A DNA stretch of 64,000 nucleotides from Thermothielavioides terrestris NRRL 8126 (Eukaryota > Ascomycota > Sordariomycetes > Sordariales > Chaetomiaceae). A program made the translations under genes and the position numbers. The stretch covers positions 2,542,001 through 2,606,000 of the forward strand of contig NC_016460.1 in assembly GCF_000226115.1 (NCBI RefSeq). The letters run 5' to 3'. Positions 24,301 to 34,056 of the stretch are shown here, one piece after another. Positions within the stretch are counted from its first letter, which is position 1; every line of letters starts with the position of its first letter. A model generated the notes under the pieces. It ran no database searches and was not told the origin of the DNA. It saw only the letters and a list, made by a program, of their open reading frames with translations.

Positions 24301-26856
24301 TTGATCGGGCGGTAGAGGCCTTCGTCTCTGACTTCATCGACTGCCACATCTTCGTGACGCGACCAAAAATGGCTTGCACAAGTTTGGGCCTAAGAGCCAT
24401 CTTTGGGTCGCTGATCAACTGCAGAAACGTCTCGAGGCCAGCGGCATGGTTGGCAATGACAGTCTCCACAACCGCTTGATCGACGAGCGCCTCTTCAAGT
24501 GACTCTCGTGCAGCAAGCTCGGTAGCTTCTTCAGGGAGAAGAGCAGCCCACCAACGAACGAGCGGCAACAGCAGATCTGTCCTAGATGTCCCCGAAATGC
24601 TCCGGATTTGGTTGAGTGACCGCAGTAGGCGAAGTTTGACGGTTAGCAAAGGCGTTTCCGTGGCATGCCAGCACAGGAATTGGAAGATCGAAAGTCTCGT
24701 CGCGCGAGGAAAACGTCGCTTCTCAGCATCCTTCCCGGAGGCATTCTTCGAGCTCTCGAGTGCGCTGGCAAGCGCCGCGATAACCTGCTCCTCGTGTAGG
24801 ACGGACTCTTCCAGGCATGGAATGAGGACGGAGTGAACCAAAGATCTGAGCGCATCATGGTCGAGTACGCTGAAGGCCGTAGTCTCGCCGTAGAGGTCAT
24901 TGCTTCCCCAAGGCTGCCGTGACTGTGTCTGGGCGTCCTTGAGAAGAGAACCCAGAACGGCAACAAGATCTGCTGCAGCACGGCGAACTTTCTTTGCCGG
25001 GTCGCTCAGAGCGACGGCGCAGTAAGGGACGATAGCTTGAAAGTCTTTCCCCACGCAATCGCCCTCTTTCAATCGGGACTTGACGCGCTCCAGAGCTGCC
25101 ACCTTCGCGAGCGTAGGGAACGGACCGCACCAGACCCGCATGTAAAAGCTGAAGTAGAACGAATTGCTCGGCGCCAGGGGCCGGCTCAGGGCAGGGGTGG
25201 AATCGAACCGTCCCAGGTTGCTGTCGTCAGCAGCGGCAGACAAGAAAACCGTGCAGAGATCGTTGAAGAGGCTCCCTGATTTGTTCGACAGACAAGAGGC
25301 TGTGGAAGGCTCCAACTTTGACAAGTCGTGAAATATGAGGTCGAGGTTTGGCTGCTTGTCAGCTGTCCTCGTTGCTGTAACGTCTGGCGCATCCTCCGGG
25401 TTCTGCTCGATCGCGAGCTTCGGACGGATCGCGGCTCCGAGCTTGAGCTCCAGCTCTTCGACGTTGAATTCGATCTCCTCAAGGGCGGACCTCATGGCAT
25501 TGCCGGCATCCCCTTCGGCGTGCAACAAGCTAACCAAGGACGAGCCAATCTCCTTGCGGATGCGGCCATCCTCATCGACCTCATCACCAATCTTGTGGGC
25601 GGCCAGAAGTAGCGCTTTATAGGCAACCTTGATTTGCTTTTCTCGCAGCAGGTTGGACAAGAGGAGTGCGTTGACCACAGGCAGGCTTCGGAGGTCACCC
25701 TTCCTCGAGATCCTGTCGATAAGGGCAAGTGTTAAGCCGCTTGCCAGTTTGTCGAGCCTGTGCTCCCGGCCGATCTCGACCAGGCTTGGGACAAGATCCT
25801 GGACCTTGATGAGGGCCTTCGCAACGCGGCTTGAGATCTGCTTCGCCGACCGATGCTGCGCGAGGATGCAAAGACAGACAAGTCCCGGGCGATAAGTGTC
25901 CACCGTCCACCCGTGGACGAGCTGATCCATGAAGGCAGAGAGTGCAACGTCGTTGAGGCTGCCCTTCGCTGCCAGAATCGCGACTACCATATAACTCGCG
26001 ATTTGGATCCCAGGAACGTCCTTCATGACCATCGCCTCGCTCAGAGCCGGCCCAATCTGCTGAAGTAGCGCGTGATCGTTCTCCAGCTGGACGCTTCTCC
26101 TGCCTGACCGCATCTTGTCCAGCATGCCGTTGACAGCCTCTGCCATGACCCCACCCCAGAACGACACCAGACCCGGATAGTCTTGCTTGGCGCGACATGA
26201 CTCTAGCGTGTACTGAGAGATGGCAGAGAGGAACTCGGGACGGTTTGTTGCCTGCTGAACAATCGCAGCCCGCGGCGGGGGTGTCAAAGACTTGATGTAG
26301 GGGTTCAGGAACACGTATGCCAAGGGGATATTTGCTGGGAGGATGGAGAGAAGGGTGACGAAAGCAGGGATGGTGTGATACGGCAGGAAGGTGTTGATAA
26401 GAGATGCCGTGTTGAATTCGTGGATCCTAAAGCCGGACCGGGTCAGCGCCATCAGGATAGGCGGGAACGCATGGCGTACCGAAACCTCCGAATCAACCAC
26501 TCGATAGCCTTGATTGCGGGCATGAGGCGCAGCCGGCTCCCCACGAGGTGAAGGAAAGAGTCCACGCGCTTGTCCAAAGCGCCGTTCTCCTCGGCCGTCA
26601 TTTGCGTCCTGTCAGCTTCCTGGCTCTGCTCGCTGAACAGAGTGGTGCCGAAGTGCGCAAAGCGCGCATCGAGATGGCACAGCTCCTCGAAGCCCTCGTA
26701 GCATAGCTGGTAGATCTCGGCGAAGGTCTGGCCGGCGGCGACTCGAGGCTCCCAGATCAGGGACTTAGAGTGCGAGGCCTTGAGGGCCTTGGCGTTGAAG
26801 CTGGTCCGCGAGTTGGCGGCGATCTGCGCCAATTGCGCTGCCAACGACGTCGCCAT
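21370..26856 (-). CDS. UTP10: U3 snoRNP protein UTP10, HEAT-repeat
   Basis: Three exons, complement(21370-22269, 22322-26426, 26480-26856), give 1793 aa, close to the usual 1800. The start MATSLAAQLAQIA is the conserved UTP10 opening. Intron 1 (53 nt, GTACGC/TAG) joins IEWLIRRF to RIHEFN through a split Arg codon; intron 2 (52 nt, GTAAGT/CAG) joins HGFS to AVTEYLQ. The protein is almost wholly alpha-helical, as expected for HEAT repeats: an N-terminal U3snoRNP10 region and a C-terminal BP28CT region (about 1500-1650) ending in a short acidic stretch (LQDDDDE). UTP10 belongs to the t-UTP/UtpA module of the small-subunit processome, supporting rDNA transcription and early 18S processing in the nucleolus. 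It shares a promoter with NOC3. Confidence 0.96.
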
Positions 26857-27264
26857 GATGCGGCGGACGGCCTGCTTCCGTCTCGTTTTTTGTTCGAAGG
26901 GAGATTGATCAACGGTCTGACATTGATGGCGTATGCTGCGGCAGAAGGTACCAAACTCGGAATCGGCAAGACAGTCCGGGACTGTCTGCTACTGTCTACT
27001 GAGCGCCGAACTCGCCGTGTGCGACAGCAGTACACGGGCGGAACTGACGGACAGCAGACTTCGGCAGCTCTCTCACCGAAGCAGTCTTCCAGAAATTTTT
27101 CTGGGTCAGCGGGCGCTGATAAGAGCATCTCAACCAATTGAAATCCACGGATAAGCCAATCTGGCTTCAGCGGGTGGGCTGCTGGTCGCGCGCCCGCTTC
27201 AGTCAGAAAAAAAAATTCCCGTTCCCCATAAGAGTGCTGCCGACAGGACCGCAGGATACCTACC
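26857..27264. promoter_or_regulatory. Bidirectional promoter, UTP10 / NOC3
   Basis: This 408-base interval separates two start codons pointing outward. Two perfect inverted repeats are visible: AGACAGTCCGGGACTGTCT (26969-26987, 9-base arms) and CCAGAAATTTTTCTGG (27089-27104, 7-base arms). The second contains AAAAATTT on the minus strand, the core of the yeast rRNA-processing element RRPE. Two GATAAG sequences follow (27118-27123 and 27150-27155). Both genes make pre-ribosome factors, so co-regulation is a reasonable inference. Confidence 0.65.
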
Positions 27265-29334
27265 ATGGCCTCCAGACCTACAAAACGGAGGAGGGTGACG
27301 CCGCCCCGAGAAGACGGCAATGAGTCCGCAAACCGCGACGCCAGAGTGCAGAAGGCATTCTTCCAAAGTGCTGCCAACTGGAACCTTGAAGAAGACTACC
27401 AGGCCCTTTCGAGGAAGGGCAAGAAGAAGGATGCGAAGAGGAAAGGCGATGACGGCCACGGGAGGCTTCCCGTGCACACGACCCAAGGAACGTGGCAGGT
27501 GCAAGACAGTGCCGACTCGGTAGACAGCGATTCTGAGTGGCTCGAGAACGAAGGCGACGAAGCGACCGTGGATGAGCAACCTGAGACTGCTGCCCCAGAG
27601 GAGCCCAAGATCCCCGAACGCGAGCAGATCCGAAAGGCCCAGGAAGAGCTCGCCAAGATTGCGACGCAACTGAATGAGGACCCGGAGGAGCACCCGGGCG
27701 CATTCAAGGCATTGGCCCGCATCGGGGAGTCGCCCATTCCCGCCATCCAGAAGCTATGCATCGTTACGCAGATGACCGTCTACAAGGACGTCATCCCCGG
27801 ATACAGGATACGACCGGCGTCAGAGGAGGCCGCTGGGGAGAAGCTCTCAAAAGAGGTCAGGCGGTTACGGACCTATGAGCAGGCATTGGTGCTGGGGTAT
27901 CAAGGCTACATCAAGACTCTGGCGAGGCACGCAGCATCGCCCGCTTCAGACTCTCGGAAGGGGGCGCAGCCGATCTCCAGTATTGCCTTCACCTGTGCCT
28001 GCACGTTGGTGAATGCGGTGCCACACTTCAACTTCCGCGGCGATCTTCTGCGGATCCTCGTGGGGAAGCTGAGCCGCAGCAAGGTTGACGGCGATTTTGA
28101 CAAATGCCGGCAAGCTCTGGAGACATTATTTCGCGAAGACGAAGACGGAAAGGCGTCCTTGGAAGCGGTTTCCCTGTTGACCAAGATGATGAAGGCTCGC
28201 GAGTACCGTGTTGACGAGAGTGTCCTCAACTTGTTCTTGCACCTTCGACTGCTATCCGAATTCGTCGGCAAAGCGTCGCAGGACAAAGTCAGTCGACCTG
28301 GTGACCAGGCCAAAGGCAAACAGCCAAAAGCGAAGAAGGAATTCCGTACGAAACGGGAACGGAAGCTGCTCAAACAGCAGAAGGAAGCCGACAAGGTGAT
28401 GGCTCTGGCCGACGCAACCGTCAGCCACGAGGAGAGAGAGCATATGCAGTCAGAGATCCTGAAGATGGTGTTCGCGACCTACTTCCGCATCCTGAAGATG
28501 CGCACGCCGCATCTGATGGGCGCTGTGCTCGAGGGCCTCGCCAAATATGCGCACCTCATCAACCAAGATTTCTTTGGAGACCTTCTCGAGGCCCTCAAGG
28601 ATCTTATCCGCGACACGGACAACGCTGAAAATGGGGCGTCCGTCGAGGCAGGCGTCGAAGAGGACGACAATGATGGGCTGTCGGTCGTCCGCGACACCAG
28701 CAGGGAAGCTCTCCTCTGCACTGTCACCGCCTTTGCGCTCCTCGAAGGCCAGGATGCGCACAACGCCCGGTCCGACCTGCACCTCGACCTCTCCTTCTTC
28801 GTGACGAATCTCTACCGCAGCCTCCTCAGCCTCTCGGTCAACCCGGACATCGAACTCGGCGCCAAGTCCCTGCACCTCTCCGACCCGGACGACACCTCGT
28901 CGGGCAACCCGGCCGACCGGGCGACCCGCAACAACAAGATCAACCTGCAGACCACGACGGTGCTCCTCCTGCGGTGCCTCAGCGCGGTGCTGCTCCCGCC
29001 CTGGAACATCCGCTCCGTGCCGCCGATCCGGCTCGCGGCGTTCACCAAGCAGCTCATGTCGGTCGCGCTGCAGCTGCCCGAGAAGTCGTGCCAGGCCGTG
29101 CTGGGCCTGCTGCACGACGTGCTGCACACCCACGGGCGCAAGGTCAGCGCGCTGTGGAACACCGAGGAGCGCAAGGGCGACGGCATCTACAAGCCGCTGA
29201 GCGAGACGGTCGAGGGGAGCAATCCGTTCACGACTACGGTGTGGGAGGGGGAGATCCTCAGGAAGCACTACTGTCCCAAGGTGAGAGAGGAGCTGAAGGC
29301 GATGGAGAAGGAGCTCAGAGGGCTATCTAGTTAA
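27265..29334 (+). CDS. NOC3: Nucleolar complex protein NOC3
   Basis: One uninterrupted frame of 689 aa, close to the family length. The start MASRPTKRRRVTPP is basic and nuclear-like. NFNLEEDYQ-type sequence (NWNLEEDYQALSRKGKKK, 38-55) and LPVHTTQGTW (68-77) are hallmarks of the N-terminal NOC3 region. A Lys-rich helix follows at about 350-385, and the C-terminal CBF/Mak21-like domain covers about 400-640, including the conserved RILKMRTPHLMGAVLEGLAK. Noc3 pairs with Noc2 to move pre-60S particles from nucleolus to nucleoplasm, and in yeast it also takes part in replication initiation. It is the only multi-hundred-residue gene in the window with no intron. It is divergent from UTP10. Confidence 0.96.
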   Translation: MASRPTKRRRVTPPREDGNESANRDARVQKAFFQSAANWNLEEDYQALSRKGKKKDAKRKGDDGHGRLPVHTTQGTWQVQDSADSVDSDSEWLENEGDEATVDEQPETAAPEEPKIPEREQIRKAQEELAKIATQLNEDPEEHPGAFKALARIGESPIPAIQKLCIVTQMTVYKDVIPGYRIRPASEEAAGEKLSKEVRRLRTYEQALVLGYQGYIKTLARHAASPASDSRKGAQPISSIAFTCACTLVNAVPHFNFRGDLLRILVGKLSRSKVDGDFDKCRQALETLFREDEDGKASLEAVSLLTKMMKAREYRVDESVLNLFLHLRLLSEFVGKASQDKVSRPGDQAKGKQPKAKKEFRTKRERKLLKQQKEADKVMALADATVSHEEREHMQSEILKMVFATYFRILKMRTPHLMGAVLEGLAKYAHLINQDFFGDLLEALKDLIRDTDNAENGASVEAGVEEDDNDGLSVVRDTSREALLCTVTAFALLEGQDAHNARSDLHLDLSFFVTNLYRSLLSLSVNPDIELGAKSLHLSDPDDTSSGNPADRATRNNKINLQTTTVLLLRCLSAVLLPPWNIRSVPPIRLAAFTKQLMSVALQLPEKSCQAVLGLLHDVLHTHGRKVSALWNTEERKGDGIYKPLSETVEGSNPFTTTVWEGEILRKHYCPKVREELKAMEKELRGLSS

Positions 29335-31809
29335 GGCAGCCTTGTTTTGGAGGTTGTGATGGCTAGCGTCAGCTAAGACGAGTGGGATGCTCAAGATGTT
29401 GATACCCCTGAATCTGTGTGAAGTGTCTGGGCACATTGCGAGGGAAATACAAACAACGCAACGCATCCACGACTCCTGCCCCGACCATCTATCTCTCTTT
29501 CATCCATCCGTTTGTTCAATCGTTCGCTGCTAGTACGTACTGCGGTGAAGTGAAGTCAAAGTTTGCTCCTGCTGGCAAGGATCTTTGACTGTGGCTCCCC
29601 CAGCAGTGTCCCCTGTAGTGTAGTGTAGTATACTGCGTACTTAGTGTAGTGTAGTGTAGTGTAACGCTGGCAGGGGGTCTCAGGGGTAGAACAGTTGTTA
29701 GTCCACATCTGGCAACTTGTGTCCGTCTTGGTGTGCTTTTTGTTTTCGTTTCTGTTCATGCAAAGCTCTTCACCGCAGGTTCTGGATCCCAATGCTTATA
29801 CACTCCAACCCTTGTTTGTTTGTTTGCTTGGTTCTTCGCCCCACTTTTTGACAGGGGCCTGCAGCCAACCAAAAATTGGCCTTTTCACCCACCAGTTCAG
29901 TTCCTGGCTCTGGCACAGCATTCAACCAAACCATCAAAAAAGCATCACCACCATCAAAACCATCAAATCCTTCCAAATCGGCCAGGGCAGCCAAATCAGC
30001 CAAATCAGCCAGATCAAGCCAGGTAGGTAGCGATGGATCGAACGCAACTATCCTATTCGGCCAACTGGCGAGGCATTGAAGGAAGCTATTTTGCAGGCGT
30101 GGGATGCAGTGCCTTCTGACTATCTGTTGCAGTTGGTTCATTCCATGCCAAGGCGGCTGGCGCAGGTGATTGAGAATCGGGGGGGGTACACGGGGTACTG
30201 AAATTGACCTGTTTCGCCTCTGTTTTTCTATGGAGGATTAAGTACTGTACAGTCTTTGTAATCCAATGTTGATTGGCTTTCACATCCCTGTTGTGATCCA
30301 CCGTAAGTACCAAACTAACAAACAAACAAGGGTTGGAGTGTAACTACTAACAATATTGTGTACATATTAGGCGTAGTGTATATAGCCTTCCTGACCGATA
30401 GCATTCAACATGGGCTTGGAGAGATGCCGGCTTACGACCGAGAGCTGCCGAGATTGAGCGGTTAGCCTACTCCGTACGGAATATGGAGTGAACAGGAGGA
30501 CGCTCGAACCAACAAACTGCCAGCAAGTTGTACAGATTAACTTAGCGTAGTGCACACTAGCTTTTCCTCGCGGCATCATGCATCATGATGTTGTTCTGCC
30601 GAGGCCCGGCCGAACTCCAGGGCTTACCGTCACCCATCTTCCGCCCGCAGTCGCGTCAGGGGCTTCCAAGAGATCGGTGCCGGTCGACCTCGGGCTAGTG
30701 TAGTTTGTTGGTGTACTCATGGTTCAGGGGTGATCCCACTCATGCCGTCTCTGCGCCGCGCCGAGCAAGCTATCGGCGCCGGCCACTCGGAAGGCGACGG
30801 TTGGGGTAGTCACTGTCCATGCGCCATGTCCGAACTACACTAGTGTAATGTAGTGTACACTCCTGGACACAGCAGTCACGTCGGGTATGGCCCCTGGCGA
30901 TGGCTGGGCTGGACCGGCTGTCAGGATCTTCCTGTTCACGGCCATGACCGTGATGCCAAGTGGGGTCCCTCTTCCCTCGAAGTTTGCCGTCCGAGCGCTC
31001 GAGGTCCAAGGTTCGCGCCCCTGGACCATGCAGCTGGAGCAGGGATGATGGAAATCGGTCACGAGAACATCGATCATGGACTCGGGGGTCTGGTTTCAGA
31101 TGGTCGATCTCTTGACGGCCATGCAGTTGTTGGCTGCAGCACAAACATGCCGGCAAGGAAGGCATGCCGTCATAGCTTTCTTCGTTGCAGCAGCTATCAC
31201 AGCGAGAACGGCGAGAGGAGCCTACTAGTAAGGAGAGCTTCACGCAGCTCCGCTTAGTTATGGCGTAGCGGAGTGACGTGATATCGGGTGTACGGAGGAC
31301 ATTCTCTCAAACCGGGCCATAAGTGGAAACTACTAGTAGGGATAACGGATGGATTCCGCCGCAATGGCGATGCTGAGGCTGATCGTTGAAGTTGTGAATG
31401 CTCCATGAACTGCTAATGCTCACAGACTCTTGTGCGCACGAATCGATGCAGCAAAAGGGCAAGCACCAACCTACAAGCCTTCCATTGCTGGGGCCCCATC
31501 ACTACCAAGTGTGGCAAGGGCCCCGCCACCAACCCTCCGCAGAGTTCAGCAGAGAGGCTGTTGGCCGTGCATACACTACCCTATGTACCGTATGTGGGGA
31601 TACGGTGTCTACTGTGTACTGCGAATCTCAGTAGGCAGCAGGGCGCGGCCCGAGGAACTGACGAGAAGTCACTCTATCTCAAACTCAGCACAACAGTGGA
31701 CTTACCGGGCTGGCCCATCTTGCCGGCGCTGGTCTGGCCCCCTGCTCGGCGGGGCAGAACTAAGCCGTCGTCCGAATTCGACCGGTTTCCCGCGTCGAGG
31801 CCCATGCCG
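29335..31809. other. Gene-poor region, left part
   Basis: After the NOC3 3' end no gene can be supported. The sequence is patchwork: a TAGTG microsatellite at 29615-29663, TTTG/TTGC runs near 29814, CAAATCAGC repeats near 29988-30012, CAAA repeats near 30318 and a TACTCCGTACGGA motif at 30468-30480. Open frames up to 157 codons exist on both strands but have no recognisable family features. Confidence 0.55.
29615..29663. repeat. Interrupted TAGTG microsatellite
   Basis: Two runs of the pentamer TAGTG (29615-29630 and 29643-29663) are separated by ATACTGCGTACT. The unit reappears singly as TAGTGTA or TACACTA at many places between 30.7 and 37.0 kb. Confidence 0.85.
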
Positions 31810-32314
31810 TTCTTCTGGCGACCCCAGTAAAATGACTACACAGCTCCAGTAGAATGACTACACGCGTCGGGTGGTCCGTACACCACCACCAAAATCAGGG
31901 AGCACAAGTCGACATAGCCCCTAGCCAATGCATCACCATGGAAAACGCCTATACGCCTACGGGATATACGTATCGTAAATGGTCAATGTTGAAGCCCTGT
32001 CGAGGAGCTTTAAATAGACGGTTTTCTTTCGTAGTTTGGCCTAGTATTGGGCGAGCAATTGAGGGTTGCTTTGTGGTGGTTGCTATCGTGGTCGGAGTGA
32101 CATGTGACTTCGGTACTTTGGTGCTTACTGTGGGGCAGAGTGGTGATGCGCGTTGCAGAGTTTTGGTGGTGGTGCACGGGCCACCCCTGATTTTGGTGGT
32201 GGTGCACGGGCCAACACCCCTGATTTTGGTGGTGGTGCACGGGCCACCCCGACGCGTGTAGTCATTCTAGTGTACTGGAACTGTTTAGTCATTTTACTGG
32301 GGTCGTTCTTCTGG
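31810..32314. mobile_element. Non-autonomous MULE-like element with 9-bp target duplication
   Basis: The element proper is 31819-32305 (487 bases). It is bounded by terminal inverted repeats of about 82 bases that begin CGACCCCAGTAAAATGACTA at both ends and include GAATGACTACACGCGTCGGG and CCACCACCAAAATCAGGG. The same nonamer TTCTTCTGG lies directly outside each end (31810-31818 and 32306-32314), a clean target-site duplication. Nine bases is typical of Mutator-like elements. The TIRs differ by a few substitutions and a 5-base insertion in the right copy. There is no transposase; a 135-codon frame inside is produced by the repeats and is not believed. The class is inferred from TSD length only. 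Confidence 0.85.
32161..32250 (+). repeat. Three tandem 27-33-base units at right TIR
   Basis: The unit TTTTGGTGGTGGTGCACGGG plus CCACCCCTGA occurs at 32161-32190, 32191-32223 and 32224-32250. The middle copy has a 3-base insertion. The left TIR has a single copy in inverted orientation (about 31878-31900). Confidence 0.9.
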
Positions 32315-33656
32315 AAGAAGCTGCGACATTGTCAGCAAGTTTCATCTCTTTCCCAACCCCTGAGCGCCCCGCTCCAAGCACACCAAGCGCTCGTTTCGGA
32401 CTCTGCACCCACGCGAGCCGCCTGGCTGAACTCGGACACCAGCCGCGTCCCTGTGCGGTTAAGCCCGGTCCGCCCCACCACGACAGCCATGAGGCCCATC
32501 GCCGCTGGTTTCCTCGTTCCTTGTCCTCTGCTTCTCGACGACCGTTGCATGGATGGATCGGGGACCCGGTGGATCGTTTGCTCTGCTTACACTGTACAGT
32601 AGTGTATTCCGTAGTGCAATTACACAGCGCGCGGAAAGGTTCCATGTTCCAGTATCGAAGGGCTGGAGCCCGGCTTTGTTTCCGCTTCTCGCAAGTGGGG
32701 GCCTCCGCCCCGCTCCTGCAGGCTGCCAGGAACACCAATGGAAGCTGCAGGCACAGCTCCACAGTCAGGCCTTGCCGCAATGCGCCCGACTTCCCGCCGT
32801 TGCCTCGATCCTGCTTACCCACACGACGCTGCCCGCATTGTTTCGAGATTCGCCGGCACCCCAACCGCTTTGCTGATTGTTCCGCGTTTCGGATCTTGAT
32901 CTTCTTGGCATCTGCTAACAACACTACCCGCCCACGTTCTCGACCAGGCACCCACATACGGTGTACGGAACAGTACGCCGGAGCCCTCGAGGTCACTGCA
33001 GGCCTTCCCAGTGCACCTGTACGGAGAACGAGTGAAAGACGACGGAAGCCTCATCAGCCGGACGAGGCTCTACGGCGCAGACTGAGATTTCCTTTCTCTG
33101 TTGTTCACAACAGAGGACACTACACTACACGGAGGGCGGGTGCAAACCCATTTTGTGACGGGGCGCTTCGAGCTTCCGGATTGCCAAGGGACTCTGAAGC
33201 TGTTCAGCTCGCGAAGAATCTCCATGCTCCACATGCACGGTCGTTGCGGGCTTCTGCTTGGCTTGTCAGATTGGGGGCGCATTCAGATCTCTCTCTGACC
33301 TGCGCCTACAGCAAAGAAGGTGGCCGGCATATGACTACGGGATACGCGAGAAGGCGGGTATCACCACAACCGATGCATTACCGCCCTCCTGGCGGGTATT
33401 CAACTCAGGTCTTGGTTGTTGACGACCAAGCAATCTCCTTGGATTGCACAGCGCGGGATCTGAACACACCTGATAGGGCAGGCCACCGTAAAGGTTCGGC
33501 TCTCACCCGCTGCGGCCGATTCCACAGGCCATAACAGCTGCTATTCTTGGCCTCGAGGTCCCATGCTGTGTGCACGACTGTAGTGCAGTGTAGAATTCTT
33601 CCCAAAATCACCAATCAGGGTCCTGCAAAGCTGGAACTTTGTGTCTGCGCGCCTAC
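32315..33656. other. Interval between two transposons; unexplained open frame
   Basis: No gene is supported. The plus strand is open from 32329 to 33534 (401 codons, first ATG inside at 32644), and the minus strand is open over part of the same stretch (32289-32996). The predicted protein is rich in Arg, His, Pro and Ser with no domain I recognise, and codon choice looks like random GC-rich DNA. It is recorded here as noncoding unless transcripts prove otherwise. Confidence 0.5.
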
Positions 33657-34056
33657 TACCCGAGGGCGAAAGGAAAAGTGGGGATTTTCGCAGCCCTCTC
33701 TCCTTCCAGGAGAGAGGGTCACAAAATCATAGGACAGCCCGTTTAAAATGGGATAGCACCACTAACCCTGACCCTAAGAAAACTAGCTACCTATAACCCT
33801 AACCCTAAAGCAAAAAAACTAAAATTCAAAAATAAAGAGCTATTATATCTAAAAGTATATTCTTAAAGTTTTATTGTTTTTAGAAAAGTGGTTGTTGAGA
33901 TATTTGAAGTTTTATGTCTTGCTAACAGATTTGGCGTGAGTTTCAGTGCGTTGGAGATTGTCCCAAAAAAACATGGTGTCCCACGATTTTGTGACCCTCT
34001 CTCCTGGAAGGAGAGAGGGCTGCGAAAATCCCCACTTTTCCTTCAGCCCTCGGGTA
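33657..34056. mobile_element. MITE with 78-bp TIRs and TA target duplication
   Basis: The element is 33659-34054 (396 bases), flanked by TA on both sides (33657-33658 and 34055-34056). The TIRs (33659-33736 and 33977-34054) start CCCGAGGGC and match at 74 of 78 positions. Each TIR contains an internal hairpin, CCCTCTCTCC/TTCCA/GGAGAGAGGG. The core between them is strikingly AT-rich and contains two telomere-like stretches (CTAACCCTGACCCTA at 33762-33776 and TAACCCTAACCCTAAAG at 33793-33809). There is no coding capacity. A TA duplication points to a Tc1/mariner or pogo/Fot1 transposase acting in trans; this is inference. Confidence 0.9.

Noticed and set aside
28450..29268. 272-codon minus-strand frame opposite NOC3
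   Set aside because: Antisense shadow of a well-supported gene.
30770..31243. 157-codon minus-strand frame in the gene-poor region
   Set aside because: No recognisable motif, overlapping open frame on the other strand, no splice or promoter context.
31854..32261. 135-codon frame inside the MULE-like element, with VVVHGP repeats
   Set aside because: The repeats come from the tandem DNA units at the right TIR; the frame spans both TIRs and has no transposase motif.
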